64,000 nucleotides of DNA. Source: Gp1-AA133 sp963850425 (GTDB taxonomy: Bacteria; Acidobacteriota; Terriglobia; Terriglobales; Acidobacteriaceae). This document shows positions 16,758 through 25,406 of this stretch, in pieces. Positions within the stretch are counted from its first letter, which is position 1. Each line of letters starts with the position of its first letter. The notes beneath the pieces were generated by a model. The model searched no databases. It was not told the origin of the DNA and worked only from the letters and a program-made list of their open reading frames with translations. Both the position numbers and the translations under genes were made by a program. The stretch covers positions 62,001 to 126,000 of the forward strand of contig CAWKLF010000001.1 in NCBI GenBank assembly GCA_963850425.1, read 5' to 3'.

Positions 16758-18277
16758 GCTTTTTGACCCGCTCCCGCGGTTGCCTTCCGGCACTCATAGC
16801 CGCATTTTCCCAAGACCTCACGGGCTACTTCCACGTCGTCAAAGGGGAGCGAGCCAGCGCGGGAAATCTGCACTTTTTCGTGGCCTTTGCCGGCAATCAG
16901 CACGATGTCTCCGGGCCGCGCTTCTCCGATGGCGAGGCCGATTGCGACCCGTCGATCCGGTTCCATGACATACTTTGCGCCGGAGCGCTGCAGGCCGACG
17001 ACGGCATCATTCATGATGGCGAGTGGGTCTTCGCTGCGCGGATTGTCGGAGGTCAGTACAGCGAAATCGCTGCCTTTGCCCGCGGCCTCGCCCATCAGCG
17101 GACGCTTGGCACGATCGCGATCGCCCCCGCATCCGAAAACTGTGATGACCCGGCCCTTTTGTCCGGCTTGGGCCACGAATTCGCGGGCTAAGGCAGTCAG
17201 GTTTCGCAAGGCGTCGTCGGTGTGTGCGTAGTCGACCACCACCGTGAATGGCTGGCCGCAGTCTACTCGCTCGAAACGGCCGGGGACGCGCGCAAGTTCT
17301 GCCACACCCCCGGCGATTTCCCTGGGAGAGCAGTTTCGCGCCGAGGCAGCGGCAGACGCGGCGAGGATGTTGTAGACGTTCACCTTCCCGATCAGCGGAG
17401 AGAAAATGGCGAGCGTGCCGCTGGGGGTCGCCATGTCGAAACGCGTGCCGTGTGAAGTGATTTCCACGTTTTGGGCGTGAAAATCGCCGGTGGGCCAACC
17501 ATAGGTGAGGACTGTCGACCCGGCTTTCTTGCAGATCGCAGCGAGTTTCACGCCGTAATCGTCGTCGGCGTTAAGGACGGAGACGCGGGGAGCCTCGGTG
17601 CCGCAGCCTTCAAAGAGAATTCGCTTGGCATCAAAATACTCTTCCATCGTGCGATGGTAGTCGAGGTGGTCGCGCGTGAGATTCGTGAAAACAGCGACAT
17701 CAAAAGGAATGGCGAACACACGCTGCTGTGCGAGCGCGTGCGAGGAAACTTCCATCACCGCCTCGGTCGCGCCCTGGCCAATTCCTTCCGCGAGCATCTG
17801 GTTGAGTTCGAGCGATTCGGGGGTTGTGTGCGGTGCTGGCAAGACTTTGCCCGCGACGTGATACTCGATGGTGCCCACCAGAAGATTCTTGCGCCCGGCG
17901 GCGTTAAGAATCGATTCCAGCAGGAATGTTGTTGTGCTCTTGCCATTGGTTCCGGTCACCCCGGTGATCGCCAGACGCTCGGCGGGCTGCTTATAGAAGT
18001 TTGCGCTCAGCCGTGCTAAGGCGCGACGTCCGTGGGGTACCAGGGCCCAGGCGAGGCCGGGGCGAGCTTTTTCCTCGGCCGAATCCGTCACAATCGCAAC
18101 CGCGCCCGCAGCGATGGCGCGGTCAATGAATTGATTGCCGTTGCTGGTCTCACCCTGCATGGCAACGAAGAGGTAGCCCGGCTTCACCCGACGCGAGTCG
18201 TAGGCGAGACCTACGACGCTGGCGTCGCCGCTCTGGGATAGTACTTCTGCCCCCTGCAGGATCTGCTCAAAGGTCAT
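16754..18277 (-). CDS. murE: UDP-MurNAc-tripeptide synthetase (meso-diaminopimelate type)
   Basis: MurE adds the third stem residue. The 507-residue protein has the ATP-binding loop TGTNGKSTTTFLLESIL near residue 110, EVSSHALAQQRVFAI near residue 185, NLTRDHLDYHRTMEEY near residue 210, and the C-terminal substrate motif SDNPRSEDP near residue 410. The DNPR sequence is the known mark of enzymes that add meso-diaminopimelate rather than lysine, so the peptidoglycan is probably of the mDAP type. The stop overlaps the murF start. Confidence 0.97.
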   Translation of the reverse strand: MTFEQILQGAEVLSQSGDASVVGLAYDSRRVKPGYLFVAMQGETSNGNQFIDRAIAAGAVAIVTDSAEEKARPGLAWALVPHGRRALARLSANFYKQPAERLAITGVTGTNGKSTTTFLLESILNAAGRKNLLVGTIEYHVAGKVLPAPHTTPESLELNQMLAEGIGQGATEAVMEVSSHALAQQRVFAIPFDVAVFTNLTRDHLDYHRTMEEYFDAKRILFEGCGTEAPRVSVLNADDDYGVKLAAICKKAGSTVLTYGWPTGDFHAQNVEITSHGTRFDMATPSGTLAIFSPLIGKVNVYNILAASAAASARNCSPREIAGGVAELARVPGRFERVDCGQPFTVVVDYAHTDDALRNLTALAREFVAQAGQKGRVITVFGCGGDRDRAKRPLMGEAAGKGSDFAVLTSDNPRSEDPLAIMNDAVVGLQRSGAKYVMEPDRRVAIGLAIGEARPGDIVLIAGKGHEKVQISRAGSLPFDDVEVAREVLGKCGYECRKATAGAGQKA

Positions 18278-18372
18278 TGCAGTGATTCTAGTGCATGTTA
18301 AAGGTGGGACCCGCTACTTGAAAACAGGAGAAAAGGGCAAAGCCACTTCTGGGCCGATCCAGACGCTTGAAC

Positions 18373-20532
18373 TCAGCGTCCGAACTTGACGATCACGCGT
18401 GAACCCGCCGTGACATGCGTTCCGGCCATTGGAAATTGCTCGCGCGCAAGGCCGCTGCCCACGGGATTGAGTTCTAAACCACTATCCTGTGCGGTCTCAA
18501 TCGCTCCCCGAACGCTTTTGCCAAGGAACGAGGGCACCTCGATGCCGCCTTGTTCGACGTCGAGCACCACCGTGCCGTTGGAGGAAGGGGGCTCGGGCGT
18601 TTCCTTAATGGGTGCTGCGACCGCCACAGTCGGGCGCGTAGACGGGACTCTCTCCTTCAGTGCCGCAGGAATCACTGCACCTTGCGCAGCCGAAGGCTTC
18701 GGTGGCCCGGGCAAGGGCGTAGTGTCAGGTGCGCTGTCGGCTAATTCGAGCGCCGATCCCAAACGATCGGGCGAGCCTTCGTCTAGATCGGAGTCCTTCA
18801 CTTTGTTCTGTGCCAGCCAGACCTGGCGATTCGGCGGCAGAGTCAAATCGTGTGTCACGTGCATGTACTCGAGCACCTGCTGCGTGATGCGCTGAAATAC
18901 AGGTGCCGATACTTGTCCACCCTGGTGCAGCCCGACCGGGGAATCCAAAATGACGGCAACGGTTACGGCCGGATTGTTGATGGGGGCGAAGCCCGCAAAC
19001 GAGGCGACATACTTGGTGCGCGAATAGAGTCCAGTGCTCGGGTCCACCTTCTGGCCGGTACCGGTTTTCCCAGCCGAGGAGTAGCCCTCGAGGATCGCCC
19101 TCCGTCCGGTTCCATGTGGAGACAGTACTACGCGTTGCATCATTTGCCGCATTTGGGCAGCAGTCAGGGAGGAGATGACCCGCCGTTCCTGTTGCGGATG
19201 GAAGGAGACGGTCTGCGGAGTGTCTCGCGGCGCGGTGGTCGATGCGACAATGCGGGGCGCCACCCAGACTCCGTCGTTCGCGAACGTTGAAACCATGGCC
19301 GCGAGTTGGACGGCCGAGACACCGATCTCCTGACCGATGGAGATGGCACCAATTGAAACCTTGGACCAGCGATTGACGGGTTTCGTCATGCCGCGGGTCT
19401 CGCCGGGTAATTCAATCCCAGTCTGCTGGCCGAAGCCGAAGGCACGAATGTATTTGTAGAACCGGTCTTCGCCCAGGCGCAGCGCGATCTTCACCGAGCC
19501 CACGTCGCTGGATTCCGCCAGCACGTCGGTCACGGACAAGACCCCGTGCTTCTTGCTGTCGCGGATGCGCATGCCGTTGATCACGATGGAGCCCATCTGG
19601 CAATCGAACATTTCGCTGGGCCGGGTAAGTTTTTCTTCGATCGCTCCGGCGATCGTAACCAGCTTGAAAGTCGATCCGGGCTCGTAGATGTCGCTCACCG
19701 CGCGATTCTTCAGGGCTTCGTTCTTGATCTCTTTTTTGATGTTCGGATTGAAGGTCGGCCGGTTGGCCAATGCGAGGATTTCGCCGGTGTGCGGATTCTC
19801 GACAATGACGGTGCCGGCAATCGCCTGCGTGTCTTTGATCGCCTGTTCGAGTTCGCGTTCGACGATGTATTGGATCTTCTCGTCGATGGTCAGCACCAGA
19901 TTGTCGCCGGCCTCGGGCTCCTTCTCGATGCGCGCGAACCATTTCTTGCGGGCATCCACGGAAATCTGCATGCGGCCCGGCTGGCCCTTAAGCGGATCGT
20001 TGTATTCGCGCTCGATGCCGCTCAGGCCTTCGTCATCGGTGCCGACGTAGCCGAGCACCTGGGCCGAGAGCTCTCGCTTGGGATAGAAGCGCTTCGATTC
20101 TTTCTGAAAGTGGATGCCCTGCAGGTTCAGGGCGCGAATTCGATCAATGACGTCCGCGTTGGCTTTTCGCGCGACCCAGCAGAAAGTCTTGTGAGCCCGG
20201 CAGTCGGCCAGCACCATGCGCGGGTCCCCGCCGCTGATGCGCGTAATCAGAGAGATGGCATTGGGCAGATCAGGAACCTCGCTGGGAACGGCGAAGGCAG
20301 AATCGACCAGGATCGACATGGCGAGCGCGTTGCCCTGGCGGTCGTAGATGATACCGCGCTTGGCGGAGACATTCACCGCGCGCTGCTGCTGCTTGTCGGC
20401 GCGTTGCTGGAAATCTCCGTAGCAGAAAATCTGAAGGTAAACCAGGCGCAGGCAGATGGCGCAGAACCACAGGAGTAGCAGACCTCCCAGAAGGTAGAGC
20501 CGGTGATTCGTACCATTGCGGGAGATCGCCAC
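18373..20532 (-). CDS. ftsI: Divisome transpeptidase FtsI (PBP3) with C-terminal PASTA domain
   Basis: FtsI cross-links septal peptidoglycan. The 719-residue class B penicillin-binding protein has one N-terminal membrane helix (residues 12-36), a dimerisation domain, and a transpeptidase domain with the nucleophile motif STFK at 287-290, SSD at 341-343 and KTGT at 489-492. The second motif is normally SxN, so Asp343 is a departure, although SxD occurs in the MrdA group. A Pro/Ser/Ala-rich linker (about 590-650) leads to one PASTA domain ending the protein, a feature of SpoVD-like enzymes. The start is GTG at 20532 with AAGAGGAAC upstream. Confidence 0.95.
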   Translation of the reverse strand: MAISRNGTNHRLYLLGGLLLLWFCAICLRLVYLQIFCYGDFQQRADKQQQRAVNVSAKRGIIYDRQGNALAMSILVDSAFAVPSEVPDLPNAISLITRISGGDPRMVLADCRAHKTFCWVARKANADVIDRIRALNLQGIHFQKESKRFYPKRELSAQVLGYVGTDDEGLSGIEREYNDPLKGQPGRMQISVDARKKWFARIEKEPEAGDNLVLTIDEKIQYIVERELEQAIKDTQAIAGTVIVENPHTGEILALANRPTFNPNIKKEIKNEALKNRAVSDIYEPGSTFKLVTIAGAIEEKLTRPSEMFDCQMGSIVINGMRIRDSKKHGVLSVTDVLAESSDVGSVKIALRLGEDRFYKYIRAFGFGQQTGIELPGETRGMTKPVNRWSKVSIGAISIGQEIGVSAVQLAAMVSTFANDGVWVAPRIVASTTAPRDTPQTVSFHPQQERRVISSLTAAQMRQMMQRVVLSPHGTGRRAILEGYSSAGKTGTGQKVDPSTGLYSRTKYVASFAGFAPINNPAVTVAVILDSPVGLHQGGQVSAPVFQRITQQVLEYMHVTHDLTLPPNRQVWLAQNKVKDSDLDEGSPDRLGSALELADSAPDTTPLPGPPKPSAAQGAVIPAALKERVPSTRPTVAVAAPIKETPEPPSSNGTVVLDVEQGGIEVPSFLGKSVRGAIETAQDSGLELNPVGSGLAREQFPMAGTHVTAGSRVIVKFGR

Positions 20533-20653
20533 GATCAGTTCCTCTTGCCGTTTCTGTCAGAGACAAACATGGCGACCCACCAGACATCGGAGGCCGCCAA
20601 ATAGTGTTTCTCGGGGAAGGGCACATCCTCTCCGAGCCGAAAGCCGGCTTTTG

Positions 20654-21115
20654 CTATCGCGCCGAGACCACTCCGATCGGAGTCATACTCGCCATAACGG
20701 GCACACCCGCATCAGCCGATCCATCCAGGTGCATCACTTGTCCGGCCTGCGGAGATTGCAATCCCAGTTTTCTCGCCATCGCATCGATCCGCTCGGGATT
20801 GCGCAGGGACGCATCTTCCAGATGGAGCTCGCGATTCATCTCCACCATGCCGTCGCGTTGAATCTTCAGCGATTCGATCTGATAACCGTACTCAATCGCC
20901 TTGAAATGCTGCCAGGCGTAAGTCATGACCAGCAGGAACAGGCAGCCCAGTGCGAAACCAAACTGGCGCATCTCGCGGCCGCGGCGCGGATCTTCCACCT
21001 TCACCAGGCGCGAGTTGTCGATGACCTTGTTGAAATAGATCTCGGGCGTGCCGATCCAAAAAGAGGGCCGCCGCCCCAATGCCGCCAATTCGTGTACTGA
21101 CGCTGCCGCTGCCAT
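20654..21115 (-). CDS. ftsL: Cell division protein FtsL
   Basis: FtsL is a small bitopic protein that forms a coiled-coil complex with FtsQ and FtsB. The 153-residue protein has a cytoplasmic N-terminus with many basic residues, one membrane helix (FGFALGCLFLLVMTYAWQHF, about residues 73-92) and a periplasmic heptad-rich stretch. RNPERIDAMARKLGLQSP near residue 110 is the common end of FtsL coiled coils. Sequence conservation in this family is low, so the call relies on size, topology and place between rsmH and ftsI. Its ATG follows directly after the stop of the small ORF upstream. Confidence 0.85.
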   Translation of the reverse strand: MAAAASVHELAALGRRPSFWIGTPEIYFNKVIDNSRLVKVEDPRRGREMRQFGFALGCLFLLVMTYAWQHFKAIEYGYQIESLKIQRDGMVEMNRELHLEDASLRNPERIDAMARKLGLQSPQAGQVMHLDGSADAGVPVMASMTPIGVVSAR

Positions 21116-21271
21116 CTAGGCCACCCCGAGGAGTTCGGCTTCGATGGTTGCGTTCGAATGCTGGCTTGCGTACCAGCGCTCCAGTTCGCTGTCCCGTTCG
21201 TTGCCGCGCACGCGAGCTTCCGTCCGCTCGACCACTGCGATTAGTTCGCTGATGAGTGTTCCGGTGTACAT
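21116..21271 (-). CDS. 51-residue protein of unknown function between rsmH and ftsL
   Basis: I do not recognise this small protein. From ATG 21271 it reads MYTGTLISELIAVVERTEAR and continues with acidic and Gln/Ser-rich residues to LLGVA. It has no membrane segment and looks like one or two amphipathic helices. A GGGAG ribosome binding site lies eight bases upstream. The TAG stop touches the ftsL ATG with no spacer, which argues for translational coupling and for a real gene. The frame stays open further upstream to 21415, but that part has no support. Confidence 0.6.
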   Translation of the reverse strand: MYTGTLISELIAVVERTEARVRGNERDSELERWYASQHSNATIEAELLGVA

Positions 21272-21473
21272 GGCCCTGACTCCCTGTCCTGCCTTGAAAT
21301 TTCTCTCCGGGACGGCTGCGAGAGATCGGCAGGATTCTTCGGTATTTGAAACCTTGCCCCGGCACGCCTTCCCTGGTGCGTGCCGGGCTTTCAACCACAA
21401 TCTGCCCCAACGCAAGAAGCGGTCACGCTGGGGGCCCCGGCAGGTTTTCCGGAGCGAAACTTTTGTTTACCTC

Positions 21474-21525
21474 GGGGGCTAAAGCCCCCTCTTTTGGCCC
21501 TTTTCGGCGCGGCTGAAGCCGCGCC
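21474..21525. repeat. Two adjacent GGGGGCTAAAGCCCCC / GCGCGGCTGAAGCCGCGC hairpins
   Basis: GGGGGCTAAAGCCCCC at 21474-21489 and a 20-bp palindrome at 21506-21525 with nine-base arms around GA sit side by side between rsmH and the 51-residue ORF. Both have the ...GCTRAAGC... core seen in REP-like elements of soil bacteria. No T-run follows on either strand, so they are not simple terminators; processing or stability of the dcw mRNA is a possible effect. Confidence 0.7.
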
Positions 21526-21570
21526 CTTTCAGAGCCCCTTGAAACTCACGACGCGTATGAGCCGTGTCTT

Positions 21571-22521
21571 TCAAATTTTCTCAGCGGCTCGCAGCTTCGC
21601 GCTGCGCGACCGCGGGTTGCGATCGATCTCGTCCTGGCTGGCCGTCACCGGCTTTTTCGTCAGCAGGCGGTAGTGACCTTGCTTCACGCCTTCGCGGAGG
21701 GCATCTTTCACGATGCGGTCCTCCAACGAGTGGAAACTAATGATCACCAGCCTGCCTCCCGGTTTCAGCAGCTGCGGGGCTGCCTTCAGCAAATCCCGCA
21801 AGTCGTCGAGTTCGCGGTTTACGAAGATTCGGAGAGCCTGAAAGGTACGCGTCGCGGGATGAATTCTTCTTTCCGCCTGGTTCATTGGCCGGGCCGCGGC
21901 TGAAACGATCTCCGCAAGTTGCGCGGTAGTGCGTATCGGCCGCGACCGGACAATGGCTCTGGCGATTCTCCGCGACCTCCTTTCCTCACCGAATTCGTAA
22001 ATCAGGTTGGCGAGTGTGACCTCGTCGACCTGATTTACCACTTGTTCGGCGGTCTCACCGGACAGCGTGTTCATACGCATGTCCAGTGGTCCTTCCGCCT
22101 GAAAACTGAATCCGCGCTCGGGCTTGTCGAGCTGCAAGCTGCTGACGCCCAGGTCGGCAAGTAAACCGTCGACCTTGAAGTCGTCGGTCGTCCGTCGTCG
22201 GTCGTCGGCTAAGTCTGCAAACGACCCGTGGATCAACTCCACTTTCGTCCAATCCCCAGACAACTCGGGCGGCGGCTGCAGTCTTACGCGTGCCGCTTCC
22301 AGTGCTGCTGGATCCTTATCGACCCCAATCAAATGACCCGCGGCGCCGAGGCGTTTTGCGATTTCGTAACTGTGCCCGCCCAAGCCCACCGTGGCGTCGA
22401 TATAAGTTCCACCCCGCCGGATGGCTAGAAAATCGATCGCTTCTTTTAAAAGAACCGGTACATGGCCACGCTTGCCGCCATGCCCCCGCTCGGGGGTGTC
22501 TGTTCCAAAACCCTCGTCCAC
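21571..22521 (-). CDS. rsmH: 16S rRNA (cytosine(1402)-N(4))-methyltransferase RsmH
   Basis: RsmH (MraW) methylates C1402 of 16S rRNA. The 316-residue protein has HVPVLLKEAIDFLA at about residue 20, the SAM-binding motif YIDATVGLGGHSYEI, KVDGLLADLGVSSLQLD near residue 117, GFSFQAEGPLDMRMN near residue 137, and the C-terminal FHSLEDRIVKDALREG near residue 270. The GTG start shares its first base with the mraZ stop. Residues near 105-113 (DDRRRTTDD) are encoded by the same GTCGTCGGTCGT word found at 15342-15371, so a simple repeat seems to have entered the coding sequence at a loop before the KVDG motif. Confidence 0.95.
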   Translation of the reverse strand: MDEGFGTDTPERGHGGKRGHVPVLLKEAIDFLAIRRGGTYIDATVGLGGHSYEIAKRLGAAGHLIGVDKDPAALEAARVRLQPPPELSGDWTKVELIHGSFADLADDRRRTTDDFKVDGLLADLGVSSLQLDKPERGFSFQAEGPLDMRMNTLSGETAEQVVNQVDEVTLANLIYEFGEERRSRRIARAIVRSRPIRTTAQLAEIVSAAARPMNQAERRIHPATRTFQALRIFVNRELDDLRDLLKAAPQLLKPGGRLVIISFHSLEDRIVKDALREGVKQGHYRLLTKKPVTASQDEIDRNPRSRSAKLRAAEKI

Positions 22522-22961
22522 TAGATGCCCAGATCGTCGAGCGTCTTCTCATCTTCGGTGGTGAACGACTCGGTCTCGATCTCCTGTTGCAACGCTTCCA
22601 TGTTGCGCACTTCCAGGTACGTCAGATTTCCCAATACCGCGACCTCGCCCTTGATGGTCGCGTTCTCGCGCAGCAACTGCGGAATCAGCAACCGGCCCTG
22701 GCCGTCTATTTCCACCTGCTGTCCCCAGTAATTGGCTCGCGTCAAGAACTTCTTCTTCGTGGGATTGAAAGTGGAGAGACCTGCCAATTTCTGCTCGATC
22801 CGCTCCCATTCCTCGAAGGGATATATCTGGGCAACTCTCCCGTCCAAACTTGTGATGTAGAATTGCGTCCCGTATTTCTCGTCGATCACCCGCTTGAACT
22901 CGGCCGGGATTTTGAGACGGCCTTTGTCGTCGACGCGAGTTGGGTGATTGCCGCGAAACAT
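22521..22961 (-). CDS. mraZ: Transcriptional regulator MraZ
   Basis: MraZ is the first gene of most dcw clusters and represses it by binding short direct repeats in its own promoter. The 146-residue protein has the two AbrB-like repeats of the family: MFRGNHPTRVDDKGRLKIP at the start with LDGRVAQIYPFEEWERIE, and a second copy around GQQVEIDGQGRLLIPQLLRE near residue 80. Length is usual. The 440-bp region upstream holds three 10-bp-spaced GTGG repeats that look like its operator. Confidence 0.95.
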   Translation of the reverse strand: MFRGNHPTRVDDKGRLKIPAEFKRVIDEKYGTQFYITSLDGRVAQIYPFEEWERIEQKLAGLSTFNPTKKKFLTRANYWGQQVEIDGQGRLLIPQLLRENATIKGEVAVLGNLTYLEVRNMEALQQEIETESFTTEDEKTLDDLGI

Positions 22962-23401
22962 ATGTTCGTTTTCGCCGGTGAGGGCGTCCGCTACTTGTGA
23001 CGGCTGCCACTACTGCAACGAGGGAGGAGGTAAAAGCGGCATGCAAAGGGGTCATTTCCGGTCCGTTCGGGCTGTTTTTCAGGGTGTCAGTCTTAAATTC
23101 CACTGGCGCCTCAAAAGAAATCACCGCTGCCCACGACCTCTACCGACTTGACCACTTTCTACCACTTTTGCCCACATCTTACGCCTAAATGGTTTGTTGT
23201 CAACGAGAAATATCAAGGTCGGTGTCCCACACAAATGCCGTTTTTGAAAACCGCCAGTCGTTGGGGCTAACTGCCGTGGTGACCACAAGATGTTGCGTTT
23301 AAGGAAGTGATTCCTTCGATGTTTCTTCGCTTCGCATCTCTCTTGCATTTCAAAGATTTCTGTGGATAAACGGACGCGGTTCGGCGAAAGAATGAAGCGC
23401 G
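22962..23401. other. Intergenic leader of the dcw cluster
   Basis: About 440 bp separate mraZ from the divergent SRPBCC gene. The region contains the predicted MraZ operator near 23131-23176 and must hold two divergent promoters. No convincing -35/-10 pair was identified. The operator lies about 170-210 bp from the mraZ start, which implies a long leader or a start upstream of the annotated ATG. Confidence 0.5.
23131..23176 (-). promoter_or_regulatory. Predicted MraZ operator (10-bp spaced GTGG repeats)
   Basis: On the mraZ strand the words GTGGGCAAAA, GTGGTAGAAA and GTGGTCAAGT follow each other with an exact 10-bp period (plus-strand CCAC at 23152, 23162 and 23172). A weaker CGGT copy and another GTGGG follow at 23130-23144. 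Known MraZ sites are TGGGN direct repeats with 5-bp spacers in Escherichia coli and AAAGTGG repeats in Mycoplasma. The period and the words both fit. Confidence 0.75.
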
Positions 23402-23950
23402 ATGCCTAATCGCATTGAATTCGCCAGTTGGGTCCCGTTCCCTGTCGCGGATGTGTTCCTGTTCTTTGCGAACCCCGAAAATCTTCCCCGCATCATGCCG
23501 CCTTCGACAAGGACGAGCATCGACGAACTGCGCCTCGTACCACCTGAGCCCAGGCCCGGCAGCCCGCTACCTGCGGGAATCATGCTCGCCGGACGATCCT
23601 CTGAAATCGTGACTGCCTTCTCCTTGTTGCCGAATCTGCCCCTTCGCCGACGCTGGATTTCACGCATCACGGAGTTTGAATGGAACCAGCACTTTGTTGA
23701 CGTCCAGATTCAGGGACCATTCAAAAGCTGGACCCATCGTCACGAAGTGCGTCCAGAGATCCGCGACGGGGTGGCCGGCACCGTGGTGCGTGATGACGTT
23801 CAATACGCAATCGGCTTCGGCCCGCTGGAAGCGATCGTGCAAGCGCTATTCGTGGGACCGCAGATGAGGGCGACTTTCGCCTATCGCCAGCGCGTGCTTC
23901 CGGGATTGCTGCAAGGAACTAGCTCCGCAGGAGTTACTTCGAGGGTTTAA
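23402..23950 (+). CDS. SRPBCC family ligand-binding protein
   Basis: The 182-residue protein looks like a START/Bet v 1-type (SRPBCC) domain, which holds hydrophobic ligands in a helix-grip cavity. The opening IEFASWVPFPVADVFLFFAN followed by PENLPRIMPP is the usual pattern of a first strand and two short helices, and the C-terminal part (VQYAIGFGPLEAIVQALFVG) fits the long cavity helix and DVQYAxxxGPLG block seen in this group. The ligand is unknown. It is divergent from mraZ and its 3' end overlaps that of the convergent rhomboid gene by 17 bp. Confidence 0.8.
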   Translation: MPNRIEFASWVPFPVADVFLFFANPENLPRIMPPSTRTSIDELRLVPPEPRPGSPLPAGIMLAGRSSEIVTAFSLLPNLPLRRRWISRITEFEWNQHFVDVQIQGPFKSWTHRHEVRPEIRDGVAGTVVRDDVQYAIGFGPLEAIVQALFVGPQMRATFAYRQRVLPGLLQGTSSAGVTSRV

Positions 23951-25367
23951 GCTGCTGCGCCTTGCGCATGGCTTCTTCGGCTTCGCGGGCCATGCCCTTT
24001 GCGCGGTAAGCTTCGGCGAGTGCATTTTCGGTATCGAAGTCGTCGCCAGCTTTCTGTTGTTGGGTGTAAAAAGCCGCAATGGCTGCGTCGTAGTTTTTCT
24101 GTTTGGCCTGGGCGACACCCAGCCGGTAGAAAACTGATTGAAGGTCAGGTTCAAGCTGGGCCGCGGCTTTGTATTCTTCGATGGCGGCCTGATAGTTCTG
24201 TTCCGCGGCCAGCGTCATCCCGAGGCCGAGGTGAGCGTAGCCATCGTCCTTGTCGGCACTCACTAACGCACTAAAACGATCCTTGGCGTCCGCAAGGCGT
24301 TTCTGGTTCAGATAGACCATCCCCAGTTCGTATTGGGCGCCCGCGTGGCCGGGCTGAAGTTGGAGAATGCGTTTCAGTTCCGCTTCCGCGAGATCGAACT
24401 GGTTCTGGTTGAAATAGGCGTGCGCAAGAGCGAAGTGCGCAGGCAAGTAGTCCGGATGCTGACCGATCGCCGTCTGTAGTTCGGCTACCGCCTGGTCCAG
24501 CCTGTTTTCCTCGAAAAACTGTTCGCCGCGCTGCGCATGGATCAGGTAGCTTCGCGAACGATGCAACCATGCTCCGGCTCCGAAAACAATTCCGGCCACG
24601 CACAGGATGACGGCAACCCGCCGTACCGGATCACGATGGGGAGCAACCCGCGCGATCAGCGCACCCAGGATGAGTCCAGTGACCAATCCTCCGACGTGCG
24701 CGGCATTATCGGTATGTCCGGACATGGCTCCGAAGATGAGAGCATAGCCGGCGAAAAGCAGCACGCTGCGAAGCCTGGCGCGCACGGCAAACAAAGGCGC
24801 GGAGAACTCGCCCAGGTAGTGCGCGGCAATCAGCGCCCCGACGATCCCGAAGATCGCGCCCGAGGCACCCGCGCTCACTCCCACCGGCCGCCACCACACG
24901 CTGGTAAGACTGGCGCCCACGCCGGAGATCAAGTAGACGGCGGCGAAGGTGGCATGGCCGAAGAGACCTTCGCACATCGCGCCCAGATCCCACAGGCACC
25001 ACATGTTGAAAAAGATGTGCATCAGTCCAATGTGCAGAAAAGTGCAAGACAGCAGGCGCCATTCCTGGCCACCAAACGTGTACGGACCGAAATTCGCGCC
25101 CCATTGGATCAGTTGCCGTGAGTTGGGATTCAGGGCGATTCCTTCGAGCGCCATGGCCGCGAACACCATGAGATTGATGGCGAAGAAGGCCTGGGTGACG
25201 ATTGCGGACGAGGTCATTCCCTGCGCCCAGGGCACGGGCATCACCGGCTGAATGGCGCCTTCATCTTCTTCGCCGCGCTGGGCAGCCTCGTGCCGGATAC
25301 ACCATTCGCAAATCTTCCGGAGCGAAAACGCAGGGAGGTTGCGGCCGCATTGCGCACACTTCGCCAT
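23934..25367 (-). CDS. Rhomboid family intramembrane protease with zinc ribbon and TPR repeats
   Basis: The 477-residue protein joins three parts. Residues 4-23 carry two CxxC pairs (C4/C7, C20/C23), a small zinc ribbon. Residues 50-245 are a rhomboid protease with the HxxxxHxxxN region (H112, H117, N121), the catalytic serine in GASGAIFG (Ser169) and the catalytic histidine in DNAAHVGG (His224). Residues about 280-475 form at least four tetratricopeptide repeats, for example AEAELKRILQLQPGHAGAQY. The TPR region probably faces the cytoplasm or periplasm beside the membrane and binds partners or substrates. The catalytic Ser-His pair is intact, so activity is likely. Confidence 0.92.
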   Translation of the reverse strand: MAKCAQCGRNLPAFSLRKICEWCIRHEAAQRGEEDEGAIQPVMPVPWAQGMTSSAIVTQAFFAINLMVFAAMALEGIALNPNSRQLIQWGANFGPYTFGGQEWRLLSCTFLHIGLMHIFFNMWCLWDLGAMCEGLFGHATFAAVYLISGVGASLTSVWWRPVGVSAGASGAIFGIVGALIAAHYLGEFSAPLFAVRARLRSVLLFAGYALIFGAMSGHTDNAAHVGGLVTGLILGALIARVAPHRDPVRRVAVILCVAGIVFGAGAWLHRSRSYLIHAQRGEQFFEENRLDQAVAELQTAIGQHPDYLPAHFALAHAYFNQNQFDLAEAELKRILQLQPGHAGAQYELGMVYLNQKRLADAKDRFSALVSADKDDGYAHLGLGMTLAAEQNYQAAIEEYKAAAQLEPDLQSVFYRLGVAQAKQKNYDAAIAAFYTQQQKAGDDFDTENALAEAYRAKGMAREAEEAMRKAQQLKPSK

Positions 25368-25406
25368 CGTGGAAGGATCAGATCTTAGTCAGCAGCATTC
25401 TTGATT

